Assembly: GCA_910577815.1 (NCBI GenBank)
Contig: CAJTNO010000009.1
Location: 1 to 20,926 of the forward strand
Direction of reading: 5' to 3'
DNA length: 20,926 nt
Origin: an uncultured Christensenella sp.
Lineage (GTDB): Bacteria; Bacillota; Clostridia; Christensenellales; CAG-917
This document shows, in pieces, positions 1-5,959 of this stretch. The stretch's first letter is position 1. Each line of letters begins with the position of its first letter. Made by a program: the position numbers and the translations under genes. The notes under the pieces are model-generated. The model worked only from the letters and a program-made list of their open reading frames with translations. It was not told where the DNA came from and did no database searches.

Positions 1-579
1 TATTCTCAAATCCTTATATCCGTATGCCCTCACAGTTGCGGATACCAAATATTCGCCTGCATCTATATATTCCTCGTCATTATCATACTCGACCTCGGCG
101 CCTTGCGGTAGCCCTTCTATCTCGGGAGTGTGAGCCTTTCCGTCATAGATATACTCCGTCCGCTTTATGCGTACTCCGCTCATCTCTTTAAGCTTTTCCC
201 ATCTCGCATACAGCTTATATTCTCCGTCTATAAACTTTTCCAAGTTTTCCGAACTAAGCAATTCCTTAATGGTATCAAATGCAATCCGTACGGTTAAATC
301 CTCGTCCGCATACCATCCGTATAGATAATATCCGCTTTTAACAGGCAGCGGAACACTGTCCTCGGTATCGCATATAACGTCAGGCTCGCCGTTATTGAGT
401 ATAAATGTGACATCCGTCACAATCTCGGCATTATTATCGCCGTTATCCGCGCCGTCATCCGAGCAAGCGCAAAGTGCAACTGTAAATAGAGTGAAAACTG
501 CAAAAATCCCTGCAAAATAAAAAAGCAGGCGCAAAAACCTACGAACGCTGCAACCGGCAGCGTGTTTAGATAAATTCAC
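1..579 (-). CDS. Partial surface lipoprotein with InlB B-repeat-like and MBG-like Ig domains (N-terminal 193 codons)
   Basis: An open frame runs from a GTG at 579 to the window edge without a stop, so the 3' end is missing. The GTG is preceded by GGAGGT with 4 nt spacing (cacGGAGGTcattGTG), which fixes the start. The first ~39 residues form a signal peptide: basic residues R13, R14 and R17, a hydrophobic run, then the lipobox L-C-A-C with Cys39 as the lipidation site, followed by an acidic, Asn-rich spacer (SDDGADNGDNN). Residues about 55-125 look like a Listeria-Bacteroides (InlB B) repeat, ending in the typical YKLYARWE. A segment then begins with YIYDGKAHTPEIEG, typical of MBG-type bacterial Ig domains. 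Family knowledge: such proteins are displayed on the outer face of Gram-positive membranes, often with many repeats; function is unknown. A shared transcript with the tRNA/rpsU unit is unlikely because of the terminator near 788-813. Confidence 0.8.
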   Translation of the reverse strand, partial: MNLSKHAAGCSVRRFLRLLFYFAGIFAVFTLFTVALCACSDDGADNGDNNAEIVTDVTFILNNGEPDVICDTEDSVPLPVKSGYYLYGWYADEDLTVRIAFDTIKELLSSENLEKFIDGEYKLYARWEKLKEMSGVRIKRTEYIYDGKAHTPEIEGLPQGAEVEYDNDEEYIDAGEYLVSATVRAYGYKDLRI

Positions 580-614
580 AATGACCTCCGTGTAATCTTT
601 TTCTTTCGTAGAAT

Positions 615-633
615 GCAGTATTTATAATACTGC
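615..633. repeat. Perfect inverted repeat upstream of the lipoprotein gene
   Basis: GCAGTAT (615-621) and ATACTGC (627-633) are exact reverse complements around TTATA. The centre contains -10-like A/T hexamers on both strands (TATAAT on plus, TATAAA on minus), about 40 nt upstream of the lipoprotein start at 579. I see no convincing -35 box at the right distance on the minus strand. It could be an operator over a promoter or a small hairpin in the leader. The rest of 580-787 holds no other gene that I can support. Confidence 0.4.
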
Positions 634-775
634 TGTGCTTAACGCGCGTTTAGCGTACTACTTATACTGCCAATTTGCAACTGTTTACAGGAAGTTTATG
701 AATTTTCATCAAAATTATATTTAGAACTTTCCAACAAACGGCATTGTTGTGTTCGGCGTATTCACATTCGAAACT

Positions 776-813
776 GTTTTTATAACAATAATCCGCCCAT
801 TTGGGCGGATTAT
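776..813 (-). terminator. Rho-independent terminator after tRNA-Val
   Basis: On the minus strand, directly after the tRNA 3' end, ATAATCCGCCC and GGGCGGATTAT pair as an 11-bp perfect stem (788-798 with 803-813) with a 4-nt loop. It is followed by a T-rich but interrupted tail (TGTTATAAAAAC). The stem is strong and the tail moderate. It would end the rpsU-tRNA transcript. Confidence 0.7.
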
Positions 814-814
814 C

Positions 815-891
815 TGGTGGAGGTAACAGGGCTCGAACCTGTGACCTCACGGATGTGAACCGTGTGCTCTAACCAACTGAGCCATACCTCC
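815..891 (-). tRNA. tRNA-Val, anticodon CAC
   Basis: The minus strand gives a full 77-nt cloverleaf with encoded CCA. The 7-bp acceptor stem is GGAGGTA/TACCTCC with discriminator A. The D arm is GCTCAGTTGGTTAGAGC. The anticodon stem CACGG/CCGTG carries the loop TTCACAT, so the anticodon is CAC and reads valine codon GUG. The variable loop is AGGTC, and the T arm is ACAGG-TTCGAGC-CCTGT. The 5' end lies 23 nt downstream of the rpsU stop on the same strand with no terminator between, so the two are probably co-transcribed and the tRNA is released by processing. Confidence 0.96.
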
Positions 892-894
892 GTA

Positions 895-911
895 TGCCAC
901 GCTATGTGGCA
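895..911 (-). other. Small hairpin between rpsU and tRNA-Val
   Basis: TGCCAC (895-900) and GTGGCA (906-911) form a perfect 6-bp stem with a 5-nt loop, filling most of the gap between the rpsU stop codon and the tRNA 5' end. No U-tract follows on the minus strand, so it is not an intrinsic terminator. It would form the 3' end of the rpsU mRNA once RNase P has cut at the tRNA 5' end. Confidence 0.55.
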
Positions 912-914
912 ATT

Positions 915-1094
915 TTATGACTTGTACATTCTCTTACGAGCCGCTTCCGCCTTCTTTTTGCGCTTTACGCTGGGCTTTTCGTAAGCTTCCTTTTTGCGGA
1001 GGTCACCAATGATGCCGTCACGCGCGCACTTTCTTTTGAAGCGACGGATAGCGTTGTCAAGGCTTTCGCTTTCACCGACTTTAACTGTAGACAT
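915..1094 (-). CDS. rpsU: 30S ribosomal protein bS21
   Basis: Encodes 59 residues beginning MSTVKVGESESLDNAIRRF and ending in a very basic tail (KRKKKAEAARKRMYKS). This is the standard bS21 pattern: a VxxxESLDxAxRRFKRKC core, then a Lys/Arg-rich C-terminus. S21 is a late-assembling 30S subunit protein near the mRNA exit/anti-SD region. An in-frame GTG exists at 1103, but it overlaps the ribosome binding site; the ATG at 1094 is correctly placed after AAGGAGG (8-nt spacing) and gives the family's normal N-terminus. The gene has its own near-consensus promoter (1132-1159) and is followed by tRNA-Val. In many Firmicutes rpsU lies next to mtaB; here a transporter operon separates it from the mtaB-HIT end of the heat-shock operon. 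Confidence 0.95.
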   Translation of the reverse strand: MSTVKVGESESLDNAIRRFKRKCARDGIIGDLRKKEAYEKPSVKRKKKAEAARKRMYKS

Positions 1095-1131
1095 CTTATT
1101 CACCTCCTTTAATCTGAAATCAATAATAAAT

Positions 1132-1159
1132 ATTATACATAAAAATAATATAATGTCAA
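1132..1159 (-). promoter_or_regulatory. Consensus sigma-A promoter of rpsU
   Basis: On the minus strand, TTGACA (1159-1154) and TATAAT (1137-1132) both match the consensus perfectly and are separated by 16 nt. Transcription would start near 1125, leaving a ~30-nt leader with the AAGGAGG site. Confidence 0.85.
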
Positions 1160-1167
1160 TGACTTTA

Positions 1168-1182
1168 GGTCTGTTTCAGACC
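1168..1182 (-). other. Hairpin between the ABC transporter operon and the rpsU promoter
   Basis: GGTCTG (1168-1173) and CAGACC (1177-1182) form a perfect 6-bp inverted repeat with a 3-nt loop, about 8 nt upstream of the rpsU -35 box. On the minus strand it is followed by TAAAGTCATT rather than a U-run, so as a terminator for the ATPase transcript it would be weak. It could also be a protein-binding site at the promoter. The rest of 1183-1306 shows no other feature I can support. Confidence 0.4.
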
Positions 1183-1306
1183 AATAAATATATGCCGAGC
1201 CGCCGCCTATGTATGATGATACACTTTAAATACCGCGCAACAGGTACGCATTTTGTTAAAGCATAACATCGTATCGTCATATATGGACGACGGCTTACGC
1301 ATCTTA

Positions 1307-2227
1307 TTATTTCTCGTTCTCCTTATTAAGGAAAACTCTTGTGCGCTCGTTGGTGGAGTTCTCGAATATATCCTGCGGACTGCCCTCCTCGACGATTACT
1401 CCGTCGGACATAAACACCACCTTATTAGCCACGTCGCGAGCGAAAGTCATCTCGTGGGTGACAACTATCATAGTAAGACCGCTTTTTGCAAGCTCCTGCA
1501 TAACGTTAAGCACCTCGCCCGTCATCTGCGGGTCAAGCGCGCTTGTAGGCTCGTCAAACAGAATTACCTCGGGCTGCATACAAAGCGCCCGCGCAATGGC
1601 TACGCGCTGCTTCTGTCCGCCGCTGAGCTGCTTCGGCTTTGCCTTTACGTATGCGTCCATACCTACGCTTTTGAGATAGTCAAGCGCAATCTGTTCCGCC
1701 TCTGCCTTTTTGATGCGTAAAATCTTACGCAGACCTATGGTGCAGTTGCCGAGTACGGAGTAGTTGTTAAACAGGTTGAATGACTGAAAGACCATTCCCA
1801 CCTTACGGCGGTATTGCGAAACGTTTTTGGTATTCGTTATATCCTGCCCGTGAAACAGTATTCTACCCGAGGTCGGCTCCTCAAACAGATTGATGCATCT
1901 TAAAAGCGTACTCTTTCCGCTGCCCGACGGACCTATAATACAGGTAACGTCGCCCTTGCGCACGGAAAAATCGATATCCTTAAGAACCACGTGTTCCCCA
2001 AACGTCTTTCCGAGATGCTCTATGGTTATTATATTGTCATCGGATAAGCTTTGGTTACAGTCTGCCGACTCCACCGTATTTCCCTGTGCCTCGGTCTGCA
2101 AACGACCATCTGCATTATTACATTCCGCAGTATCGTTAACTGCAACTTCATTAGTCACTACGTTGTCGCCCGTTCCAATTTCCGATATATCGCCTATCAT
2201 ATCCGTTGTAAGTATTTCGTCAGTCAT
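1307..2227 (-). CDS. Polar amino acid (lysine) ABC transporter, ATP-binding protein with N-terminal extension
   Basis: Cytoplasmic ATPase of a HisP/GlnQ-type importer, 306 aa. Visible motifs: Walker A GPSGSGKST (99-107), Q-loop Q148, signature LSGGQ (201-205), Walker B VILFDEP (221-227) and H-loop H258. The start is the ATG at 2227 with GGAGGTGAAGGCA just upstream; a longer frame starting at 2254 lacks such support. The ATG lies inside the last codons of the permease gene (8-nt overlap, ATGACTGA), indicating translational coupling. Oddly, about 64 residues precede the usual family start (near IITIEHLGKTFG). They are acidic, rich in Asp/Glu/Asn/Thr, carry two Cys and resemble no domain I know. 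Substrate is inferred as lysine from the upstream riboswitch, not from the protein itself. Confidence 0.93.
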   Translation of the reverse strand: MTDEILTTDMIGDISEIGTGDNVVTNEVAVNDTAECNNADGRLQTEAQGNTVESADCNQSLSDDNIITIEHLGKTFGEHVVLKDIDFSVRKGDVTCIIGPSGSGKSTLLRCINLFEEPTSGRILFHGQDITNTKNVSQYRRKVGMVFQSFNLFNNYSVLGNCTIGLRKILRIKKAEAEQIALDYLKSVGMDAYVKAKPKQLSGGQKQRVAIARALCMQPEVILFDEPTSALDPQMTGEVLNVMQELAKSGLTMIVVTHEMTFARDVANKVVFMSDGVIVEEGSPQDIFENSTNERTRVFLNKENEK

Positions 2228-2978
2228 TGCCTTCACCTCCGCTGTTTGCGGCAACCACGTCTGCGCGGTCGCTCTGCGAACCGAGAATAGTAAAATGCTT
2301 CTTTCCGTCCATCTTTTTCTCTATAAAGCGCAAAATCAAACTTATGGAGTAAGTAAGCACAAAGTAAATTATCGCTATAAGCAGATAGGTTGCAAACGTC
2401 TGATAGGTTTCCTGCACAATGTCCTTAGCTTGAAAGAACAGCTCCGCAAATCCTATCACGTTAAGCACGGAAGTATCCTTGATATTGATGATAAACTCAT
2501 TGGTTACGCTCGGCAGAATATTACGCAACGCCTGCGGAATTACAATGTAAAACATAGTTTTACCGTGTCCCATACCGATAGCCTGCGCTCCCTCAAACTG
2601 CCCGCGGTCAATGGATATAATGCCGCCTCTTACGATTTCAGCCATATACGCGCCCGTATTTATGGATACGATAAGCAGCGCGCTTCCCGTGACGTCAAGC
2701 GTCTGTCCGTCGTTGAGCAGAGCAAAGCCCCAGAAAATTACGAGAGCTTGCACCATCATAGGCGTACCGCGGAATATCTCTATATAAGCCGACAGAATAA
2801 TATCTCCTATCTTTTTCAACACCTTCAGAAACTTGTTTTTAGGAGTTGGCATAGTGCGATACATACCAATCAGCAAGCCGATTAACAAGCCGATTATCGT
2901 GCCGAAAATAGCGACGAGCATTGTATATCCTACGCCTTGAAAAATAAGCGGATAATATTCTTTTAAAATCTTAATCAT
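2220..2978 (-). CDS. Polar amino acid (lysine) ABC transporter, permease
   Basis: Membrane subunit of the HisM/GlnP family, 252 aa. A first membrane span (about 12-39) is followed by IEIFRGTPMMVQ (67-77), typical of this family. The ATPase-docking EAA-type loop (about 118-156) reads GGIISIDRGQFEGAQAIGMG and continues to the IPQALRNILP element. Further spans lie near 98-115 and 195-217. The ~24-residue hydrophilic tail after the last span encodes the ribosome binding site and start of the downstream ATPase gene. The start at 2978 has AAAGG six bases upstream, immediately after a long stem-loop (2990-3020) that separates it from the binding-protein gene. Polar residues at the C-terminus look unconserved. 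Confidence 0.93.
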   Translation of the reverse strand: MIKILKEYYPLIFQGVGYTMLVAIFGTIIGLLIGLLIGMYRTMPTPKNKFLKVLKKIGDIILSAYIEIFRGTPMMVQALVIFWGFALLNDGQTLDVTGSALLIVSINTGAYMAEIVRGGIISIDRGQFEGAQAIGMGHGKTMFYIVIPQALRNILPSVTNEFIINIKDTSVLNVIGFAELFFQAKDIVQETYQTFATYLLIAIIYFVLTYSISLILRFIEKKMDGKKHFTILGSQSDRADVVAANSGGEGND

Positions 2979-2989
2979 ACTTTGCCTTT

Positions 2990-3020
2990 AACGATATGCG
3001 CAATGTCTGCGCATATCGTT
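2990..3020 (-). other. Stable intra-operon stem-loop between binding-protein and permease genes
   Basis: AACGATATGCGCA (2990-3002) and its exact complement (3008-3020) form a 13-bp perfect stem with a 5-nt loop. On the minus strand it lies 10 nt after the binding-protein stop and ends just before the permease's AAAGG site. No U-tract follows, so it is not a standard terminator. In ABC importer operons such hairpins commonly stabilise the upstream binding-protein mRNA, which needs higher expression; that role here is inferred. Confidence 0.7.
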
Positions 3021-3030
3021 TTATAATCTA

Positions 3031-3906
3031 TTACTCGGTGATGTTTTCACCCGATGAAAGCAATATTGCTTGATTCATCATTGCCTGACGTTCCTCTAAT
3101 GTGATTTTCGCAAGCGCCGCATTGATTTGCTCCGTAAGCGCGCTTCCCTTTTTGATGCCGACTGCTATTGCGGTATCTGCGTCTGTCGCATTGAAACCGG
3201 TGGTGTTGTTTGTCAGACGCACATAAGTGAAATCGGAATTAGAAGCGCAGTTTTCAATAGCGCCCGGCTCTTCGGCAACATATCCGTCAATAGCCTTGGT
3301 ATTAAGTGCATTTATCAATGCAGGGAAATCAGCCAATGGCTTCTGAACAACTATTCCGTTGGCGGGACCCTGTGCCACAAGCGCACTGTTGTGGAAGGTA
3401 CCCTGCTGCGCCGCAATTTTCGCTCCGCTTAAGTCCGCCAGTTTTTCAGCGTTGGCATAAGCAGAATCTTTGCGTACGACAACCACAAGATTGCTCTGAT
3501 AATACGGGTCAGAAAAATCTATTTGCTCCAATCTCTCGGATGTCGGACTCATACCGGCAATAACCATATCTATAGTTCCCGCATTGACGGCGGGGATAAG
3601 TCCGTCCCAATCGCTCTTTACAATTACAAGCTCTTTTCCGAGTGCTTCTGCAATACGCTTTGCTACCATAACGTCGTAGCCGTTTGCATAACGTCCGCTC
3701 ATAGGTTTATAGTTGGTGTTGTAAATTTGCACCGCACCGTTGCTGCTGTCGCTCTGAGTATAATTAAACGGAGAATACGCGCACTCCAAACCGACGTACA
3801 GCTTATTCGAGTCCCTTTTATTGCAAGCCGCAAGCGTAACGCAAAGCGCGGTTGCCATACAGAGTACGAGGACGAGAACGATTGCTCTTTTCATAGTGTT
3901 TTTCAT
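3031..3906 (-). CDS. Polar amino acid (lysine) ABC transporter, substrate-binding lipoprotein
   Basis: 291 aa. The N-terminus has basic residues, a hydrophobic segment (8-24) and the lipobox L-A-A-C with Cys28 as the lipidated residue, so it is anchored to the outer membrane face. The mature part is a family 3 periplasmic-binding-protein fold: YVGLECAYSPFNY, the NGYDVMVAKRIAEALGKEL block, WDGLIPAVNAGTIDMVIAGMSPTSER and IDFSDPYY, then the second lobe with AAQQGTFHN and FPALINALNTKAIDGYVAEEP. Start ATG 3906 has TGGAGT seven bases upstream; Met5 is a less supported alternative. It is first in the operon, directly behind the lysine riboswitch, which is the main reason to call it lysine-binding rather than general amino acid-binding. 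Confidence 0.94.
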   Translation of the reverse strand: MKNTMKRAIVLVLVLCMATALCVTLAACNKRDSNKLYVGLECAYSPFNYTQSDSSNGAVQIYNTNYKPMSGRYANGYDVMVAKRIAEALGKELVIVKSDWDGLIPAVNAGTIDMVIAGMSPTSERLEQIDFSDPYYQSNLVVVVRKDSAYANAEKLADLSGAKIAAQQGTFHNSALVAQGPANGIVVQKPLADFPALINALNTKAIDGYVAEEPGAIENCASNSDFTYVRLTNNTTGFNATDADTAIAVGIKKGSALTEQINAALAKITLEERQAMMNQAILLSSGENITE

Positions 3907-3963
3907 TGTTGCTACTCCAAAAATTTTATTTAATCGGAGTTGAGTTTGCTAAGCCCGTTACGA

Positions 3964-4003
3964 ATAAAAAAATCCGCAACAAGCGAGATGCAATATTGCG
4001 GAA
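3964..4003 (-). terminator. Riboswitch-controlled intrinsic terminator
   Basis: On the minus strand TCCGCAA (4002-3996) pairs with TTGCGGA (3979-3973) and is followed by seven consecutive T residues (3972-3966). It lies between the lysine aptamer and the binding-protein start. Its 5' arm overlaps a segment (3991-3998, CAATATTG) that can pair instead with CGATATTG (4022-4015) at the end of the aptamer: 7 Watson-Crick pairs plus one G-U. These alternatives make a terminator/antiterminator switch. Confidence 0.85.
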
Positions 4004-4019
4004 AAAATACACAACAATA

Positions 4020-4180
4020 TCGATAGCTCTCCACTTGCGTGACAGTACGACACATATTTTATGCCGTCCCAGCACAGTCTTGCTTCAGACAGCTTGACTG
4101 CACTTCGGTGATTTTCCCTTTACCGTCGCCGCGTTGTCTGACCGCGAGGACTTATCTTGAAAACCACGACCTCTATCCAA
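4020..4180 (-). ncRNA. Lysine riboswitch (L-box) aptamer
   Basis: The minus strand carries the conserved L-box landmarks in order: GATAGAGGTCG (P1 and start of the core, from 4177), TTCAAGATAAGTCC, AAAGGGAAAATCACCGAAG, GTGCTGGGACGG, and finally ACTGTCAC plus GTGGAGAGCTATC. P1 closes by pairing GATAG (4177-4173) with CTATC (4026-4022). This is the same arrangement as the known lysC leader class. Family knowledge: it binds L-lysine and turns downstream expression off. Here it precedes an amino acid ABC importer, so lysine uptake should be repressed when lysine is abundant. Together with its promoter and terminator it fills the 384-nt gap 3907-4290. Confidence 0.95.
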
Positions 4181-4187
4181 TTATATG

Positions 4188-4219
4188 ATTATACTATCAT
4201 ATGCAAAACAGGCTGTCAA
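4188..4219 (-). promoter_or_regulatory. Promoter of the lysine riboswitch-transporter operon
   Basis: On the minus strand TTGACA (4219-4214) is a perfect -35. At 17 nt lies TAGTAT (4196-4191, 4 of 6), and overlapping it TATAAT (4193-4188, perfect but 20 nt away). Which hexamer is used is unclear; either would start transcription just before the aptamer. Upstream, 4220-4290 is A/T-rich with no strong GC terminator after the HIT gene. Confidence 0.65.
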
Positions 4220-4290
4220 CGATTTTAAACAGCTTATTTTTATTGATTTTTAATCGAATTTTTATGCTTTTAAACTAAAACGCCGTATTA

Positions 4291-4632
4291 TCAGCACATT
4301 TTTTCGGAAAGCGGTTTGCCCCCGAGAATATGAATATGCAAATGCTCCACCGACTGACAGGCGTTAGCTCCTTTATTTGACACAAGACGGAAGCCGTCCT
4401 TTAAGCCGAGCTCGTCAACCATTCCCGACAGCTTTTTAATACAGGCGGCAAGAGTGCGAGCCTGCGCGTCGGACATCTCCACGATGTTTGCATAATGCTC
4501 CTTAGGCAGTAAAAGCAGGTGTATTTCAGCCTGCGGATTTACGTCCTTTATGATGAGCATATCGTCGTCCTCGTAAACCTTTACGGAGGGTATTTCGCCT
4601 CTTATAATCCTACAAAAAATACAATTATCCAT
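4291..4632 (-). CDS. HIT-family (histidine triad) nucleotide-binding protein
   Basis: 113 aa, the normal length for a HinT-like protein. It opens with CIFCRIIRGEIPS and carries the catalytic triad H97-L-H99-I-H101 near the C-terminus (EHLHIHILGG). C4, C7 and H46 are placed as in zinc-binding HIT proteins. Such enzymes hydrolyse nucleoside phosphoramidates or related adenylates; the physiological substrate is not clear. The start follows AAGGAGATAAAT at a good distance. It is 21 nt downstream of mtaB on the same strand and is most likely the last gene of the heat-shock operon transcript. Confidence 0.93.
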   Translation of the reverse strand: MDNCIFCRIIRGEIPSVKVYEDDDMLIIKDVNPQAEIHLLLLPKEHYANIVEMSDAQARTLAACIKKLSGMVDELGLKDGFRLVSNKGANACQSVEHLHIHILGGKPLSEKMC

Positions 4633-4653
4633 ATTTATCTCCTTATCCGTTGT

Positions 4654-5940
4654 TTAATCCGACAACCCGTCGCAATACTTGCGTCTGGGAATAATAGTGC
4701 GCACCTCGTTGTGTCTGCCGTTTGCGGAATACACCTTGACGTAGTTGGGAGTATGCCCCACCCACAGTCCGTCGCACTGAGTTTCAAAAAGCACCTGCTG
4801 CGGCATACCTATCTGCTTGTTGAGGTAATTATCCGCAAGCTCGCGCTTGAGCGCGCTTAGCCGCCGCTGCCTGTCGTCCACAACCTCGGCGGGCAATACG
4901 GGCATACGTCCCGCAACGGTACCCTTTCGCGAGGAATACGAAAAAACGTGGATGTCCGAAAAGCCTACCTTTCTTGCGAATTTCATACAGTTTTCAAACA
5001 TTTCCTCCGTTTCGGTAGGATATCCTACAATTATATCCGTAGTGATTGAGGCTGACGGATAATATCCGCGTATCAGCTTTACAGCCTGAAAATACTGCTC
5101 GGTATCATAGTGCCTGTTCATAGCCATAAGCACGCTGTCGTCGCCGCTTTGCAAGGACAGGTGGAAATGCGGACAGAAGTGCTTAAGCTTTTTGGTAGCC
5201 TTCAAAAAAGCGTCGTTTACCACGCAAACCTCTAGCGAACCGAGACGAACGCGCAAATCATCGTATTTAGCAAGTTTCTTTAAAAGCTCGGCAAGGCTCA
5301 GCCCTATATCCAGTCCGTATGCGGAAAGATTTATGCCTGTGACTACGATTTCTTTAACGGAGCCGCGCACGCCGTCAAGCTCCTTAATTATACTTTCTAC
5401 CGACCTTGACCTGCTGTGTCCTCTGAGGTACGGGATTATGCAATAATTGCAATAATTGTCGCAGCCGTCCTGAACCTTTATAAAGTGTCGGGTGCGCAAA
5501 TTATAAACGCCGTCGTTATCTTCGTATTTATCGGAAATATCAAAACGTTTTTCCTCTGCCACGCATTGCGGCATATCCGAACTGTTTACATATTTTGCTA
5601 CAATCTGTCTTGCAAGCTCGGTCTTTTTGTCCGTACCGGAGATATAAACTACTCCGCTTTTTGCAAACTGAACGAAATTATTCTGAGACGCGCAGCCGCA
5701 AACGTAAATCTTTGCGGACGGATTTACCTTTATTATCCTTGAAACCGCCTGACGGGATTTCTTTTCCGCCTCGGCAGTGACGGCGCAGGTATTCAAAATA
5801 TATATATCGGCAAATTCAAGACCTTCAGCGACCTCGAAGCCCGCTTCGTTGAAAATTGCAAGCATAGCGTCGCCGTCATATTGATTGACCTTGCAGCCGA
5901 GCGTAAAAACGGATATTTTAGGCAGCTTGTTATCAGACAT
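4654..5940 (-). CDS. mtaB: tRNA (N6-threonylcarbamoyladenosine37-C2)-methylthiotransferase MtaB
   Basis: 428 aa, matching the family length. It converts t6A37 to ms2t6A in ANN-decoding tRNAs. The N-terminal UPF0004 domain has TLGCKVNQYDGDAM (C16), ILNTCAVTAEAE (C52) and CGCASQ (C83), which ligate the auxiliary 4Fe-4S cluster. The radical-SAM motif is C160-DNY-C164-NY-C167, followed by IIPYLRGHSRSR. TDIIVGYPTETEE and a short C-terminal TRAM-like segment complete the fold. The TLGCKVNQ signature separates it from MiaB (LGCQMN type) and RimO. The start has AAGGGG five bases upstream. It sits 19 nt after rsmE and before the HIT gene, the same order as B. subtilis yqeT-yqeU-yqeV. Confidence 0.95.
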   Translation of the reverse strand: MSDNKLPKISVFTLGCKVNQYDGDAMLAIFNEAGFEVAEGLEFADIYILNTCAVTAEAEKKSRQAVSRIIKVNPSAKIYVCGCASQNNFVQFAKSGVVYISGTDKKTELARQIVAKYVNSSDMPQCVAEEKRFDISDKYEDNDGVYNLRTRHFIKVQDGCDNYCNYCIIPYLRGHSRSRSVESIIKELDGVRGSVKEIVVTGINLSAYGLDIGLSLAELLKKLAKYDDLRVRLGSLEVCVVNDAFLKATKKLKHFCPHFHLSLQSGDDSVLMAMNRHYDTEQYFQAVKLIRGYYPSASITTDIIVGYPTETEEMFENCMKFARKVGFSDIHVFSYSSRKGTVAGRMPVLPAEVVDDRQRRLSALKRELADNYLNKQIGMPQQVLFETQCDGLWVGHTPNYVKVYSANGRHNEVRTIIPRRKYCDGLSD

Positions 5941-5959
5941 AATTTCCCCTTATATGCGC

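Noticed and set aside
662..850. 62-codon minus-strand ORF overlapping tRNA-Val and its terminator
   Set aside because: It reads through the T arm of the tRNA and the terminator stem, has no ribosome binding site and no similarity that I recognise.
4220..4290. Possible terminator after the HIT gene
   Set aside because: Only short AT pairings (such as GATT/AATC) are present, with no GC stem; I could not support an intrinsic terminator here.
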